Origin: Streptomyces griseochromogenes
Lineage (GTDB): Bacteria; Actinomycetota; Actinomycetes; Streptomycetales; Streptomycetaceae
NCBI RefSeq assembly: GCF_001542625.1
Contig: NZ_CP016279.1
Coordinates: 2,294,001 to 2,358,000, forward strand
Direction: 5' to 3'
Length of the DNA: 64,000 nt
Below the pieces are notes generated by a model. That model was not told where the DNA came from and made no database searches. It worked only from the letters and a program-made list of their open reading frames with translations. How positions within the stretch are numbered: position 1 is the stretch's first letter; each line of letters opens with the position of its first letter. Position numbers and translations under genes: made by a program. Below, piece by piece: positions 17,915 through 27,347 of this stretch.

Positions 17915-19016
17915 GCGGCTCGCCGACGAGCACGCCTTCGTGGGCGAGCTTGTCGGCAACCGTCCGGACGCCTGGGACCGCTCGGGCGAACTGCCCATCG
18001 ACCTGCTGCACAAGCTCGGCGCCCGCGGCCTGCTGTGCGCGGAGGTCCCGGCGTCCTACGGCGGCCTCGGCGCGAGCAGCCGGGACAACGGCGAGTTCAC
18101 CGCCTACGTGGGCAGCCTGTGCAGTTCCCTGCGGTCCATCATGACCTCGCAGGGCATCGTCGCCCACACCGTCCGGCGCTTCGGCGACCGCACCCAACGA
18201 CGCCAGTTCCTCGGAGAACTGACGAACGGGAAGCTCGCCGGGGTCGGATTCAGCGAGCCGGCCGCCGGCAGCGACCTGTCGGCCATGCGGACCCGGATCG
18301 AACCCGACGGCGACACCTTCGTCGTCAACGGGGAGAAGAAGTGGCTGACCGGCAGCCGGTACGCCGACTTCCTGCTGATCCTCGGACTGAACGGCGACGG
18401 CGCCGCCGCCGCTCTCATCCCCACGGACACACCGGGCCTGGACATCGAGCTGGTGGCCGACCCGATGGGCTGCCGGGCCGCCGGACACGCCAACGTCCGC
18501 ATGGACGACGTACGCATCCCTGCGGCCAACGTCCTGGGCGGCGGCGGCCAGTCCCTGCCGATGCTGTTCACCACCGCGCTCTCCTACGGGCGCATGTCGA
18601 TCGCGTGGGGCTGCGTCGGGATCATCCGCGCCTGCCTGAACGCCGCGGGCGCGCACGCCAAGACCCGCGAGCAGGCAGGCGTGCCGCTCTCCGAGCACCA
18701 GCTCGTGCGCAGGCACCTCGCCGAACTCCTGATCGCCGAACAGTCCTCGACCCGGGTCTGCGAGCACGCCAGCCAGGCCTGGGACTCCGCCTCGCCGGAC
18801 ATGGCCGTCCAGGCGGTCCTGGCCAAGCACGTCAGCGCCGGCCATGCCGCGCGCGGCGCCGCCACCGCCGTACAACTGCTGGGATCGGCGGGCGCCCAGG
18901 ACGGGCACGTCGTCGCCCGGGCCTACCGGGACGCGAAACTCATGGAACTCATCGAGGGCAGCAACGAGATCTGCCAGCTGATCCTGGCAGAGCACGTCCT
19001 GTCCATTTCAGGATGA
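17907..19016 (+). CDS. Acyl-CoA dehydrogenase family oxidase of ACP-bound extender (FkbI type)
   Basis: The 369-aa flavoprotein has the family motifs GFSEPAAGSD (FAD/substrate region), NGEKKWLTG, and a C-terminal ELIEGSNEICQ segment that contains the usual catalytic Glu position. In FK520-type and zwittermicin-type pathways the homologue carries out the second oxidation of the ACP-bound glyceryl unit. It begins inside the end of the ACP gene (8-nt overlap) and ends 53 nt before the FkbH-type gene, so all four genes should be co-transcribed. Confidence 0.9.
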   Translation: MPERLADEHAFVGELVGNRPDAWDRSGELPIDLLHKLGARGLLCAEVPASYGGLGASSRDNGEFTAYVGSLCSSLRSIMTSQGIVAHTVRRFGDRTQRRQFLGELTNGKLAGVGFSEPAAGSDLSAMRTRIEPDGDTFVVNGEKKWLTGSRYADFLLILGLNGDGAAAALIPTDTPGLDIELVADPMGCRAAGHANVRMDDVRIPAANVLGGGGQSLPMLFTTALSYGRMSIAWGCVGIIRACLNAAGAHAKTREQAGVPLSEHQLVRRHLAELLIAEQSSTRVCEHASQAWDSASPDMAVQAVLAKHVSAGHAARGAATAVQLLGSAGAQDGHVVARAYRDAKLMELIEGSNEICQLILAEHVLSISG

Positions 19017-19020
19017 CAGC

Positions 19021-19043
19021 ACACCCTTAAACAACACCCTTAA
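19021..19043. repeat. Two direct copies of ACACCCTTAA
   Basis: The 53-bp gap before the FkbH-type gene is unusually A/T-rich for this window and holds ACACCCTTAA at 19021-19030 and again at 19034-19043, a 13-bp period. It could be a protein-binding site or an A/T-rich spacer; nothing more can be said. Confidence 0.4.
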
Positions 19044-19069
19044 TCAAAAGTGGTGCCGGGGAGGACCCT

Positions 19070-20179
19070 GTGGCTGAGAAGCCCACCATAGTCAAGTGCC
19101 TGGTCTGGGACCTGGACAATACCGTCTGGGACGGCACGCTGCTGGAAGACTCTGAGGTCAAGCTGTTCCCGGGAATCCGTGAAGTGATCGTCGAGCTGGA
19201 TTCCCGGGGCATTCTGCACTCGGTCGCCAGCAAGAACGATCACGACATGGCCTGGCAGCAGCTCGAGAAACTCGGCCTCGCCGAGTACTTCGTCCACCCG
19301 CAGATCAGCTGGGGACGCAAATCCGACGCGGTCAAGGAGATCGCCGAGCGGCTGAACTTCGCGCAGTCCACCATCGCCTTCATCGACGACCTGCCCACCG
19401 AGCGCGCCGAGGTGACCTTCCACTCGCCCGAGGTCCGCTGCTACGCCGCCGACCAGGCGACCTCGCTGACCGAACTCCCCGAGTTCAGCCCGGAGATCGT
19501 CACCGTCGACGCCCGGCGGCGCCGCGAGATGTACCAGGCAGGGTTCCGCCGGGAGGCCGAGAAGGAGTCCTTCAGCGGGCCCGACGAGGACTTCCTGCGC
19601 ACCCTCGACCTGGTCATGGCGATCAAGCGGGCCGACGAGGAAGACCTGTCCCGGGTCGAGGAACTGACCCTGCGGACCAGCCAGATGAACGCCACCGGGG
19701 TGCACTACTCCGACGAGGCGCTGCGCGGTCTGCTGGCCGACCCCGACCACGAGGTCCTCACCGTCACCCTGACGGACCGCTTCGGCCCGCACGGCGCGGT
19801 GGGCGTCCTCCTGCTCAGGTACCACGAGAACGTGTGGAACCTGAAGCTGCTCGCGACCTCGTGCCGCGTGGTGACCTTCGGAGCCGGTGCGGTCATCCTC
19901 AACTGGCTGATCGACCAGGCCGCCAAGGCCGGCGTGGACCTGGCCGCGGACTTCCGGCCGACCGACCGCAACCGCATGATGGACATCGCCTACCGCTTCG
20001 CGGGCTTCACCAACGACTCGGCCGACAGCCTGGCCGAGCTCGACCCGCCCGCCGGCGAGGGAGTCCAGCGCCTGTACCTGGCCCCGACGCCGAAGAACGC
20101 GCCCACCACGATGCAGCTCAGCGCGCCCGAACTGGCCGCCGACCTCAGCCGCCGCACGGGCGGCGCGGCACGCGGTTGA
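19070..20179 (+). CDS. FkbH-type HAD-superfamily glyceryl-ACP synthase
   Basis: The 369-aa protein has the HAD phosphatase motif D14-L-D16-N-T18 near the N-terminus. Its C-terminal half contains the ATSCRVVTFG segment, corresponding to the conserved Cys region of this family. FkbH-type enzymes take a C3 unit from 1,3-bisphosphoglycerate, remove the phosphate and transfer D-glycerate to an ACP. With the dehydrogenase pair and ACP just upstream, this makes hydroxymalonyl-ACP, or methoxymalonyl-ACP if an O-methyltransferase exists elsewhere. None is seen in this window. The GTG start at 19070 has a strong GGGGAGG at 19058-19064. Confidence 0.92.
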   Translation: MAEKPTIVKCLVWDLDNTVWDGTLLEDSEVKLFPGIREVIVELDSRGILHSVASKNDHDMAWQQLEKLGLAEYFVHPQISWGRKSDAVKEIAERLNFAQSTIAFIDDLPTERAEVTFHSPEVRCYAADQATSLTELPEFSPEIVTVDARRRREMYQAGFRREAEKESFSGPDEDFLRTLDLVMAIKRADEEDLSRVEELTLRTSQMNATGVHYSDEALRGLLADPDHEVLTVTLTDRFGPHGAVGVLLLRYHENVWNLKLLATSCRVVTFGAGAVILNWLIDQAAKAGVDLAADFRPTDRNRMMDIAYRFAGFTNDSADSLAELDPPAGEGVQRLYLAPTPKNAPTTMQLSAPELAADLSRRTGGAARG

Positions 20180-20195
20180 GGCGACGCGGCGCCGC

Positions 20196-20223
20196 TCAAC
20201 CGAAGCGCCTTTGCGTCGGTTGA
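20196..20223 (+). terminator. Stem-loop between the FkbH-type gene and the loading PKS gene
   Basis: TCAACCGA (20196-20203) pairs with TCGGTTGA (20216-20223) around a short loop. A competing partner GGTTGAG lies at 20174-20180. There is no T run, so it may be a weak terminator, an attenuator or an operator rather than a classical terminator. Confidence 0.35.
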
Positions 20224-20270
20224 ACACATGGTCCATTGGCGTACCCTCTCCATAACCTGGCGTTGACGGC

Positions 20271-20285
20271 TCTGGCGCGCTTTAT
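20271..20285 (+). promoter_or_regulatory. Second copy of the shared TCTGGCGCGCT motif
   Basis: TCTGGCGCGCT followed by TTTA lies 76 bp before the probable GTG start of the loading-module PKS gene and matches 12698-12713. TTGACG at 20263 precedes it, but no -10 hexamer at a good distance is clear. It is a candidate promoter region for the giant PKS genes. Confidence 0.3.
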
Positions 20286-20360
20286 GAGTAGCCGTTTCCA
20301 TTCCCTGCGGGAATGTTTTCGACCAGGTACAAGACTCAATCCCGGAATGCCGAGGGATCT

Positions 20361-23300
20361 GTGAACGAGACTGTTGAGCCAGCGACGGAACTCGCGGTAG
20401 CCGGTGCGGAGCCCCTGGCGATCATCGGCATGAGCTGCCGGTATCCCGGTGGGGTCCGCTCACCGGAGGCGCTGTGGAAACTGCTCGCCGATCGGCGGGA
20501 TGTCCTCTCGGACTTTCCCGCCGATCGGAACTGGGACCTCGAGAACCTTTACAGCGAGGACCCGGCGAGCGCGGGTAAGACATATCTCACCCGGGGTGGT
20601 TTCCTTGAGGACGCCGCCGGTTTCGATGCCGGATTCTTCGGCATCCCGCCCCGCGAGGCCCTGTCGATGGAGCCTCAGCAACGTCTCCTGCTCGAAGCCT
20701 CCTGGGAGGCTCTGGAACACGCCGCCCTCACCCCGGCCGCCGTCCGGGACACCCGGACCGGCGTGTTCGTGGGCGCCGAGCCGCGAGAGTACGGTCCGCG
20801 GCTCCAGGACGCGCCGGAAAGCGTCAAGGGCTACCTGCTCACCGGCACGACCACCAGCGTGATGTCCGGCCGGATCTCCTACCTCCTCGGCCTGCACGGC
20901 CCTTCGCTCACGGTCGACACCTCCGCCTCCAGCTCCCTGGTCGCCATTCACCTCGCCGCACAGGCCCTGCGGCAGGGCGACTGCTCGCTGGCCCTCGCGG
21001 GCGGCGTCTCCGTGATGTCCACACCGGGCAACTTCGTCGCCTTCAGCGGACTGCGGGCACTGTCCCCCGAGGGCGTGTGCAAGCCGTTCTCCGCCTCGGC
21101 GGACGGCACCGTCTGGTCCGAGGGCGTCGGCCTGATCGTCCTGGAGCGCCTGAGCGACGCGCTCCGCAACGGCCACCGCGTACTCGCCGTGCTGCGCGGA
21201 TCGGCGATCAACTCCGACGGCACCAGCGAAGGCCTGACCGCCCCGAACGGCCAGGCCCAGCAGGCGGTCATCCGCCGGGCCCTGTCCAACGCCGGCCTCA
21301 CCGCCCAGGACGTGGACGCGGTGGAGGCGCACGGCACCGGGACCAGGCTCGGCGACCCGATCGAGGCCCAGGCGCTGCTCGCCACCTACGGCCAGGAACG
21401 GCCGGGGGAACGGCCGTTGTGGCTCGGCTCGGTGAAATCCAACATCGGGCACACCCAGGCGGCCGCCGGCGCGGCGGGCGTGATCAAGATGGTGCTGGCG
21501 CTGCGCAACCAGCAGCTGCCCGCGATGCTCCACGCGGACGAACCCTCACCACACGTGGACTGGTCGGCCGGGCAGGTGCGGCTGCTGACCGAACCGGTCC
21601 CGTGGCCCGCGGGGGAGCGCGCCCGCCGCGCCGGTGTGTCGGCATTCGGCCTGAGCGGCACGAACGTCCACCTCATCCTGGAGGAGGCGCCCGCGACCCA
21701 GGCCGCCGAACTCGCGGCCGACGAGGGTGCTCCGGCCACGACACCGGTGGTGTCGGGCGCGGAAGCCTGGGTGATCTCGGGCCGTTCGACGGACGGCCTG
21801 GCGGCCCAGGCCGACCGGTTGCACGAGTGGGTGGCCGCCCGCCCGGAGCTGGAACCGGCGGACGTGGCCTGGTCGTTGACGGCGACCCGGTCGGTGTTCG
21901 AGCACCGGGCCGTGGTGGTCGGCACCGACCGCGAGGACCTGCTCACCGGAATGCGGAGCCTGGCCGGTGGAGTGCCGGCCGGATCGGTCGTGTCGGGTGT
22001 GGCACGACCGGCCGCACAGGTCGCCTTCGTCTTCCCCGGCCAAGGATCCCAGTGGGCGGCCATGGGCCGCGAACTGGCCCTCTCCTCCCCGGTGTTCGCC
22101 GCCCGCCTGACCGAGTGCGAGCAGGCACTCGCCCCGTACGTCGACTGGTCCCTGACCGAGGTCCTGGCCGGCGCGCCGGGGGCTCCTGAGCTGGAGTCGG
22201 CGGACGTCGTCCAGCCCGTGCTGTGGGCCGTGATGGTCTCCCTCGCCGCGGTGTGGGAGGCGTCCGGCGTGACCCCGGACGCGGTAGTGGGCCACTCGCA
22301 GGGCGAGATCGCCGCCGCCACGGTGGCCGGCATGCTCGGCCTGGAGGACGCCGCGAAGGTGGTCTCCCTGCGCTCGCAGTCCCTGCGCGTCCTGTCGGGC
22401 GCCGGCGGGATGCTGTCGGTGACCGAGCCGGCCGCCCAGGTCGAGGAGCGCCTGGACCGCTGGGAGGGCCGCCTGTCGGTGGCCGCGGTCAACGGCCCGG
22501 CGGCCATCGTGGTCTCCGGCGAGGTGACCGCGCTGGAGGAACTGGCACGGGAGCTCGAGGCCGAGAGCGTACGGCACCGCATGGTCGCCGTGGACTACGC
22601 CTCGCACTGCGCCCAGGTCGAACGGCTCGAACAGGAGATCCTCTCGATCCTCGCCGGCCTCGCTCCCCGCCAGGGCCGCGTCCCGATGGTCTCCGCGATG
22701 TCGGGCGAGGTCCTGACCGGCACCGAGCTGGACGCCGCCTACTGGTACGGCAGCCTGCGCGCACCGGTCCACTTCGACCGTGCCGTACGCATCCTGTCCG
22801 GCATGGGTCACCAGGTGTTCCTGGAGATCTCCCCGCACCCGGTGCTCATGGGTGCCATGACCGACACCCTGGAAGAGGCCGCGCTGGAGGCGGGCCCGGG
22901 CACCATCGCCGGCGTCGTGTGCGGCACCCTGCGCCGGGACGAAGGCGGAGCGGCACGCCTGCTCACCTCGCTCGCCGAGGCGTTCGTCCACGGCGCACCC
23001 GTCGACTGGACGGCGGTCCTCCCGCCCCGGCGGCAGGTGGAACTGCCCACGTACGCCTTCCAGCACGAGCGGTACTGGCTCGACGGCGGCGCCCGCCCGG
23101 ACATGGCCGAACTCCCGCTGTCGGCAGGCCTCCCGGCCACGTCTCCCGCGCCCAAGGCCGGCACCGGGGCGCTGCGGCACCTGGCGGAACTGCCGGAACC
23201 CGAACAACTGCAGACGATCCTCGACCTGATCCAGCGGCACGCGGCGGCGATCCTCGGCCACCCCTCGCCCCAGACGATCGAACCGGCCCACACCTTCAAG

Positions 23301-26300
23301 GAACTGGGCTTCGACTCCGTCACCGGCGTGGAGCTGCGCAACCGGCTGAGCAGCGCCGTCGCCCTGCAGCTCCCCACCACCCTGATCTTCGACTACCCGA
23401 CCCCATCGGCGCTGACCGAGTTCCTGCGCGCCCAGGCGCTCGGGACCCCGGACGAGACGGCGCCCCGGCCCCGCACGGCCGCACCCACCGACGACCCGAT
23501 CGCCATCGTGTCGATGAGCTGCCGGCTCCCCGGGGGCGTGCGCGCCCCGGAGGAGCTGTGGGCCCTGCTGGCCGAGGGCGGCGACGGGGTTGCCGAGCTC
23601 CCCACCGACCGCGGCTGGGACCTCGCGGAACTCTACGACCCCGACTCGACCCGCCCCGGAACCTTCTACGCCCGCGAGGGCGGGTTCATATCAGGCGCGG
23701 GCGAGTTCGACGCGGCGTTCTTCGGCATCAGCCCGCGCGAGGCGCTCGCGATGGACCCGCAGCAGCGGCTCCTGCTGGAGATGTCCTGGGAGGCCTTCGA
23801 ACGGGCGGGCATCGACCCGGCACGGCTGCGCGGCTCGGCTACCGGCGTGTTCGTGGGCGCGGCCGCCTCCGGCTACGGCGCCGGCGCACCCGAAGGCCTG
23901 GAAGGCCATCTGCAGTCGGGCATCGCTCCCAGCGTGATATCGGGCCGGGTGGCCTACACCTTCGGCCTCGAAGGCCCCGCCGTGACCGTGGACACGGCCT
24001 GCTCGTCATCACTGGTGGCACTGCATCTGGCCACCCAGGCCCTGCGGTCCGGCGAGTGCTCGCTGGCGCTCGTCGGCGGCGTGACCGTACACGCCACCCC
24101 GGCATGGCTCGTCTGGTTCAGCCGACAGCAGGGACTGGCGGCCGACGGACGCTGCAAGGCCTTCTCGGACGAGGCCGACGGCATGGGCATGGCCGAAGGC
24201 GCCGGCGTCATCCTGCTGGAGCGCCTGTCGGAGGCACGGCGCCTCGGACACGAGGTGCTGGCGGTGGTCTCCGGCAGCGCGGTGAACCAGGACGGCGCGT
24301 CCAACGGACTGACCGCGCCGAATGGGCCGGCTCAGCAGCGGGTGATCCGTTCGGCGCTGGCCAGTGCGGGTCTGGGCACCGGTGACGTGGACGTCGTCGA
24401 GGGACACGGGACCGGGACCCCGCTGGGTGACCCGATCGAGGCGCAGGCGCTGATCGCCACCTACGGCCAGGACCGGCCGGAGGAACAGCCGCTGTGGCTC
24501 GGCTCGGTGAAGTCCAACATCGGCCACACCCAGTGGGCCGCCGGCGTGGCGGGGATCATCAAGATGGTCACCGCGATGCAGCACGGCGTCGTCCCGGCCA
24601 CGCTGCATGCGGATGCTCCGACTTCGCACGTGGACTGGGACACGGGCGCGGTGCGGCTCGTGACGGAGACGATGCCGTGGCCGGACGCCGGACGTCCCAG
24701 GCGCGCGGGCGTGTCCTCGTTCGGCATCAGCGGCACGAACGCGCACGTGATCATCGAGCAGGCACCCGCCGACGACGCTGTGCAGGCCGACCCTGCCGAT
24801 GGCGATGCGGGTCTGCCGCCGGTGGTGCCCTGGGTGGTGTCGGGACGCACTGCTGCAGGGCTAGCCGCACAGGCGGAAAAGCTCTCGGCCTTTGTCCAGA
24901 GCCGTGCGGATGCGGGTGTGGCCGGTGTGGGCCGGTCGCTGGTGGCGATGCGGTCGGCGTTGGAGCACCGGGCGGTGGTGCTGGGGTCCGACCGTGAGGA
25001 GTTGCTGGCGGGGCTGGACGCGCTCGCTGAGGGTCGTGAGGTCGCGGGCGTGGTGACGGGAGTGGTGGGCCCGGTCGGCAAGGTGGGTTTTGTGTTCACC
25101 GGTCAGGGTGCTCAGCGGCTGGGTATGGGCCGGGAGTTGTATGAGGCGTTCCCGGTGTTCGCCGGGGCGTTCGATGCGGTGTGTGCGGGTCTGGATGAGC
25201 ATCTGAACGGTTCTGTGGCTGCCGTCGTCCGGGGTGAGGGTCTGCCGGACTGGGTGGGTGCGGGTCTGGTGGATGAGACGGTGTGGGCGCAGGCGGGATT
25301 GTTCGCGGTTGAGGTGGCGCTGTTCCGGTTGCTGGAGTCGTGGGGGATTGCTCCGCAGGTCGTTGCCGGCCACTCGATCGGTGAACTGGCGGCGGCCCAC
25401 GTCGCCGGGGTGTGGTCGTTGGAGGATGCCTGTGCGGTTGTGGCTGCGCGTGGTCGGTTGATGCAGGAGTTGCCTTCGGGTGGGGCGATGGTCGCTGTCG
25501 AGGCCACGGAGGAGCAGGTCGCCGAAGCGATCCAGGGTCGTTCTTTGGTGGGGATCGCGGCGGTGAATGGCCCTCGGGCTGTGGTGATTTCTGGTGCTGA
25601 GGCTGAGGTGGAGGCGGTTGCGGAGGAGCTGGCCCGGGCAGGGGCGCGTACCAGGCGTTTGCGGGTGTCGCACGCGTTCCACTCCCCGTTGATGGAGCCG
25701 ATGCTGGAGCGGTTCGCCGAGGTGGTCGGTTCGGTCGGCTATCAGGAGCCGCGGCTGGCTATGGTGTCGGCGCTGACCGGACGGTCGGTGACCAGTGAGG
25801 TCACCGACCCCGCGTACTGGGTGTCGCATGTCCGCGAAGCGGTTCGTTTCGCCGACGCCGTCTCTGCCCTGCGGGACAACGGCGTACGCACGTTCGTCGA
25901 GATCGGTCCGGACGGGGTCCTGTCGGGCATGGGCCCCCAGACCCGCAGTGCCGGTGACTCTGGTGGTGAGGTGTGGCTGCCGGTGCTGCGCCGGGGGCGT
26001 GGTGAGGTTCGGGCGCTGTTCACGGCGGTGGCCAAGGTCCATGTCCGGGGCCTGGCGGTGGACTGGGACCAGGTGTTCGCGGGGAGGGGTGCGGAGCGGG
26101 TCGACCTGCCTACGTATGCCTTCCAGCGTCAGCGGTACTGGCTGACCCCGGTCTCGGCGAGCCGGGCCGAGCACCTGGGTCTGGAGAGCTCCGGGCACCC
26201 GCTGCTGGGCGCGGCCGTCGAGCTGCCCGCCACTGGTGGCCTGGTGTTGACGGGTCGGTTGTCGTTGGCTGCGCAGCCGTGGTTGGCGGATCACGTGGTG

Positions 26301-27347
26301 TGGGGTCGGGTGGTGGTGCCGGGTGCGGCGCTGCTGGAGATGGTTGTGCGTGCTGGTGATGAGGCTGGTTGTGGGCTGGTTGAGGAGTTGCTTGTTGAGG
26401 CGCCGTTGGTGTTGGCGGGTCGTGGTGGGGTTCGGGTGCAGGTGACGGTGGAGGGGCCGGATGAGGCCGGCCGTCGGGTGGTTGGTGTTTATGCTCAGGC
26501 TGAGGATGCCGGGGTTGAGGGTGAGTGGGTGCGGCATGCTGTGGGTGTTGTGGCGCCTGCCGATGCCGATGCCGGTGCCGGTGTTGTTGGGGTTGAGGTT
26601 GATGGGTTGTCGGTGTGGCCGCCGGTGGGTGCGGTTGAGGTGGATCTGGCGGGGTTCTATTCGGGGCTGGCTGAGGTGGGTCTTGTGTATGGGCCGGTGT
26701 TTCGGGGGACGCGGGCGGTGTGGCGGCGTGGTGAGGAGTTGTTTGCTGAGGTTGCGTTGCCGGATGACGTGAGTGCGGGTGAGTTTGGTCTGCATCCGGC
26801 TCTGTTGGATGCTGCTTTGCATGTGATTGTGGGTGTTGGTGGGCGTGGGGAGTTGCCTGAGGTTCCGTTTGCGTGGGGGCGGGTGAGTCTGCATGCGGTG
26901 GGTGCGTCGGTGGCGCGGGTGCGGGTGAGGCCAGCTCCGAGTGGTGAGGGTGTGTCGCTTGTTTTGGCGGATGCTGTTGGTGGGTTGATTGCTTCGGTGG
27001 GGTCGTTGGTGTTGCGGCCGTTGTCCGCTGATGCGTTGGCTGGGGGCGGGCTCGGGACGGGTTGTTCCGGGTGGAGTGGGTGCCTGCCCTGTCTGCGGAG
27101 TCCGTCGAGTCTGTTGAGCAGGCGGATGGTGGGCGGTGGGTGTGGGTTGGTGTTGGTGGTGTGGGTGAGTTGGTGGCTGGGGTGGAGGCGGGTGGTGGGG
27201 TGCCTGAGGTTGTGGTGGTGTGTGTTGTGCCGGAGTCGGGGGTGGGTGTTGCGGAGGCGGCTCGGGGTGTGGCGGTGGGCGTGCTTGGTGTGGTGCGGGA
27301 GTGGTTGGCTGCGGATGTGTTGTCGGGGTCGCGGTTGTTGGTGGTGA
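20361..27347 (+). CDS. Modular type I PKS, loading module and first part of module 1 (5' part of a frameshifted gene)
   Basis: The loading module has a KS at about 20409-21690 with DTSASSS in place of DTACSSS, so the active Cys is Ala (20925-20927) while both His motifs remain. It also has an AT at 22019-23090 with GHSQGE and YASH (22596-22607), methylmalonyl type, and an ACP at 23200-23430 (Ser 23316). Module 1 follows: KS 23490-24780 (Cys 24000), AT 25080-26150 with GHSIGE and HAFH (25671-25682), malonyl type, and DH 26196-27030 (His 26292). At 27042-27046 the frame is lost, and the last ~100 codons, rich in Trp, Cys and Arg, are out of frame. The true protein continues in the next entry. 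GTG at 20361 is preferred because GAGGGA lies just before it; an ATG at 20313 has no ribosome site. A KS without Cys next to a methylmalonyl AT is the layout of a decarboxylating loading module giving a propionyl starter. Confidence 0.88.
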   Translation: MNETVEPATELAVAGAEPLAIIGMSCRYPGGVRSPEALWKLLADRRDVLSDFPADRNWDLENLYSEDPASAGKTYLTRGGFLEDAAGFDAGFFGIPPREALSMEPQQRLLLEASWEALEHAALTPAAVRDTRTGVFVGAEPREYGPRLQDAPESVKGYLLTGTTTSVMSGRISYLLGLHGPSLTVDTSASSSLVAIHLAAQALRQGDCSLALAGGVSVMSTPGNFVAFSGLRALSPEGVCKPFSASADGTVWSEGVGLIVLERLSDALRNGHRVLAVLRGSAINSDGTSEGLTAPNGQAQQAVIRRALSNAGLTAQDVDAVEAHGTGTRLGDPIEAQALLATYGQERPGERPLWLGSVKSNIGHTQAAAGAAGVIKMVLALRNQQLPAMLHADEPSPHVDWSAGQVRLLTEPVPWPAGERARRAGVSAFGLSGTNVHLILEEAPATQAAELAADEGAPATTPVVSGAEAWVISGRSTDGLAAQADRLHEWVAARPELEPADVAWSLTATRSVFEHRAVVVGTDREDLLTGMRSLAGGVPAGSVVSGVARPAAQVAFVFPGQGSQWAAMGRELALSSPVFAARLTECEQALAPYVDWSLTEVLAGAPGAPELESADVVQPVLWAVMVSLAAVWEASGVTPDAVVGHSQGEIAAATVAGMLGLEDAAKVVSLRSQSLRVLSGAGGMLSVTEPAAQVEERLDRWEGRLSVAAVNGPAAIVVSGEVTALEELARELEAESVRHRMVAVDYASHCAQVERLEQEILSILAGLAPRQGRVPMVSAMSGEVLTGTELDAAYWYGSLRAPVHFDRAVRILSGMGHQVFLEISPHPVLMGAMTDTLEEAALEAGPGTIAGVVCGTLRRDEGGAARLLTSLAEAFVHGAPVDWTAVLPPRRQVELPTYAFQHERYWLDGGARPDMAELPLSAGLPATSPAPKAGTGALRHLAELPEPEQLQTILDLIQRHAAAILGHPSPQTIEPAHTFKELGFDSVTGVELRNRLSSAVALQLPTTLIFDYPTPSALTEFLRAQALGTPDETAPRPRTAAPTDDPIAIVSMSCRLPGGVRAPEELWALLAEGGDGVAELPTDRGWDLAELYDPDSTRPGTFYAREGGFISGAGEFDAAFFGISPREALAMDPQQRLLLEMSWEAFERAGIDPARLRGSATGVFVGAAASGYGAGAPEGLEGHLQSGIAPSVISGRVAYTFGLEGPAVTVDTACSSSLVALHLATQALRSGECSLALVGGVTVHATPAWLVWFSRQQGLAADGRCKAFSDEADGMGMAEGAGVILLERLSEARRLGHEVLAVVSGSAVNQDGASNGLTAPNGPAQQRVIRSALASAGLGTGDVDVVEGHGTGTPLGDPIEAQALIATYGQDRPEEQPLWLGSVKSNIGHTQWAAGVAGIIKMVTAMQHGVVPATLHADAPTSHVDWDTGAVRLVTETMPWPDAGRPRRAGVSSFGISGTNAHVIIEQAPADDAVQADPADGDAGLPPVVPWVVSGRTAAGLAAQAEKLSAFVQSRADAGVAGVGRSLVAMRSALEHRAVVLGSDREELLAGLDALAEGREVAGVVTGVVGPVGKVGFVFTGQGAQRLGMGRELYEAFPVFAGAFDAVCAGLDEHLNGSVAAVVRGEGLPDWVGAGLVDETVWAQAGLFAVEVALFRLLESWGIAPQVVAGHSIGELAAAHVAGVWSLEDACAVVAARGRLMQELPSGGAMVAVEATEEQVAEAIQGRSLVGIAAVNGPRAVVISGAEAEVEAVAEELARAGARTRRLRVSHAFHSPLMEPMLERFAEVVGSVGYQEPRLAMVSALTGRSVTSEVTDPAYWVSHVREAVRFADAVSALRDNGVRTFVEIGPDGVLSGMGPQTRSAGDSGGEVWLPVLRRGRGEVRALFTAVAKVHVRGLAVDWDQVFAGRGAERVDLPTYAFQRQRYWLTPVSASRAEHLGLESSGHPLLGAAVELPATGGLVLTGRLSLAAQPWLADHVVWGRVVVPGAALLEMVVRAGDEAGCGLVEELLVEAPLVLAGRGGVRVQVTVEGPDEAGRRVVGVYAQAEDAGVEGEWVRHAVGVVAPADADAGAGVVGVEVDGLSVWPPVGAVEVDLAGFYSGLAEVGLVYGPVFRGTRAVWRRGEELFAEVALPDDVSAGEFGLHPALLDAALHVIVGVGGRGELPEVPFAWGRVSLHAVGASVARVRVRPAPSGEGVSLVLADAVGGLIASVGSLVLRPLSADALAGGGLGTGCSGWSGCLPCLRSPSSLLSRRMVGGGCGLVLVVWVSWWLGWRRVVGCLRLWWCVLCRSRGWVLRRRLGVWRWACLVWCGSGWLRMCCRGRGCWW
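27042..27046 (+). other. Frameshift: G run one base short in the post-DH linker
   Basis: The three paralogous copies of this linker (33302, 39551 and 46112 regions) read GCT then six G then CGGGCTCGG, giving AGGRARD. Here the run has five G. The shift ends the first PKS frame at 27347, and the paralogous protein sequence ([14 protein letters not shown]) resumes in the +2 frame from 27062. Without the deletion 20361-42427 is one gene of about 7,355 codons. Confidence 0.92.

Noticed and set aside
26561..26590. Possible CRISPR-like or satellite repeat at the GCCGAT tracts
   Set aside because: The units are 6 bp, in frame inside a PKS DH domain, and have no spacers.
27062..27064. TTG at 27062 as a true start of a separate PKS gene
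   Set aside because: It falls in the middle of a module, between DH and ER, at the same linker that is continuous in three paralogous modules. The G-run deletion explains the apparent break.
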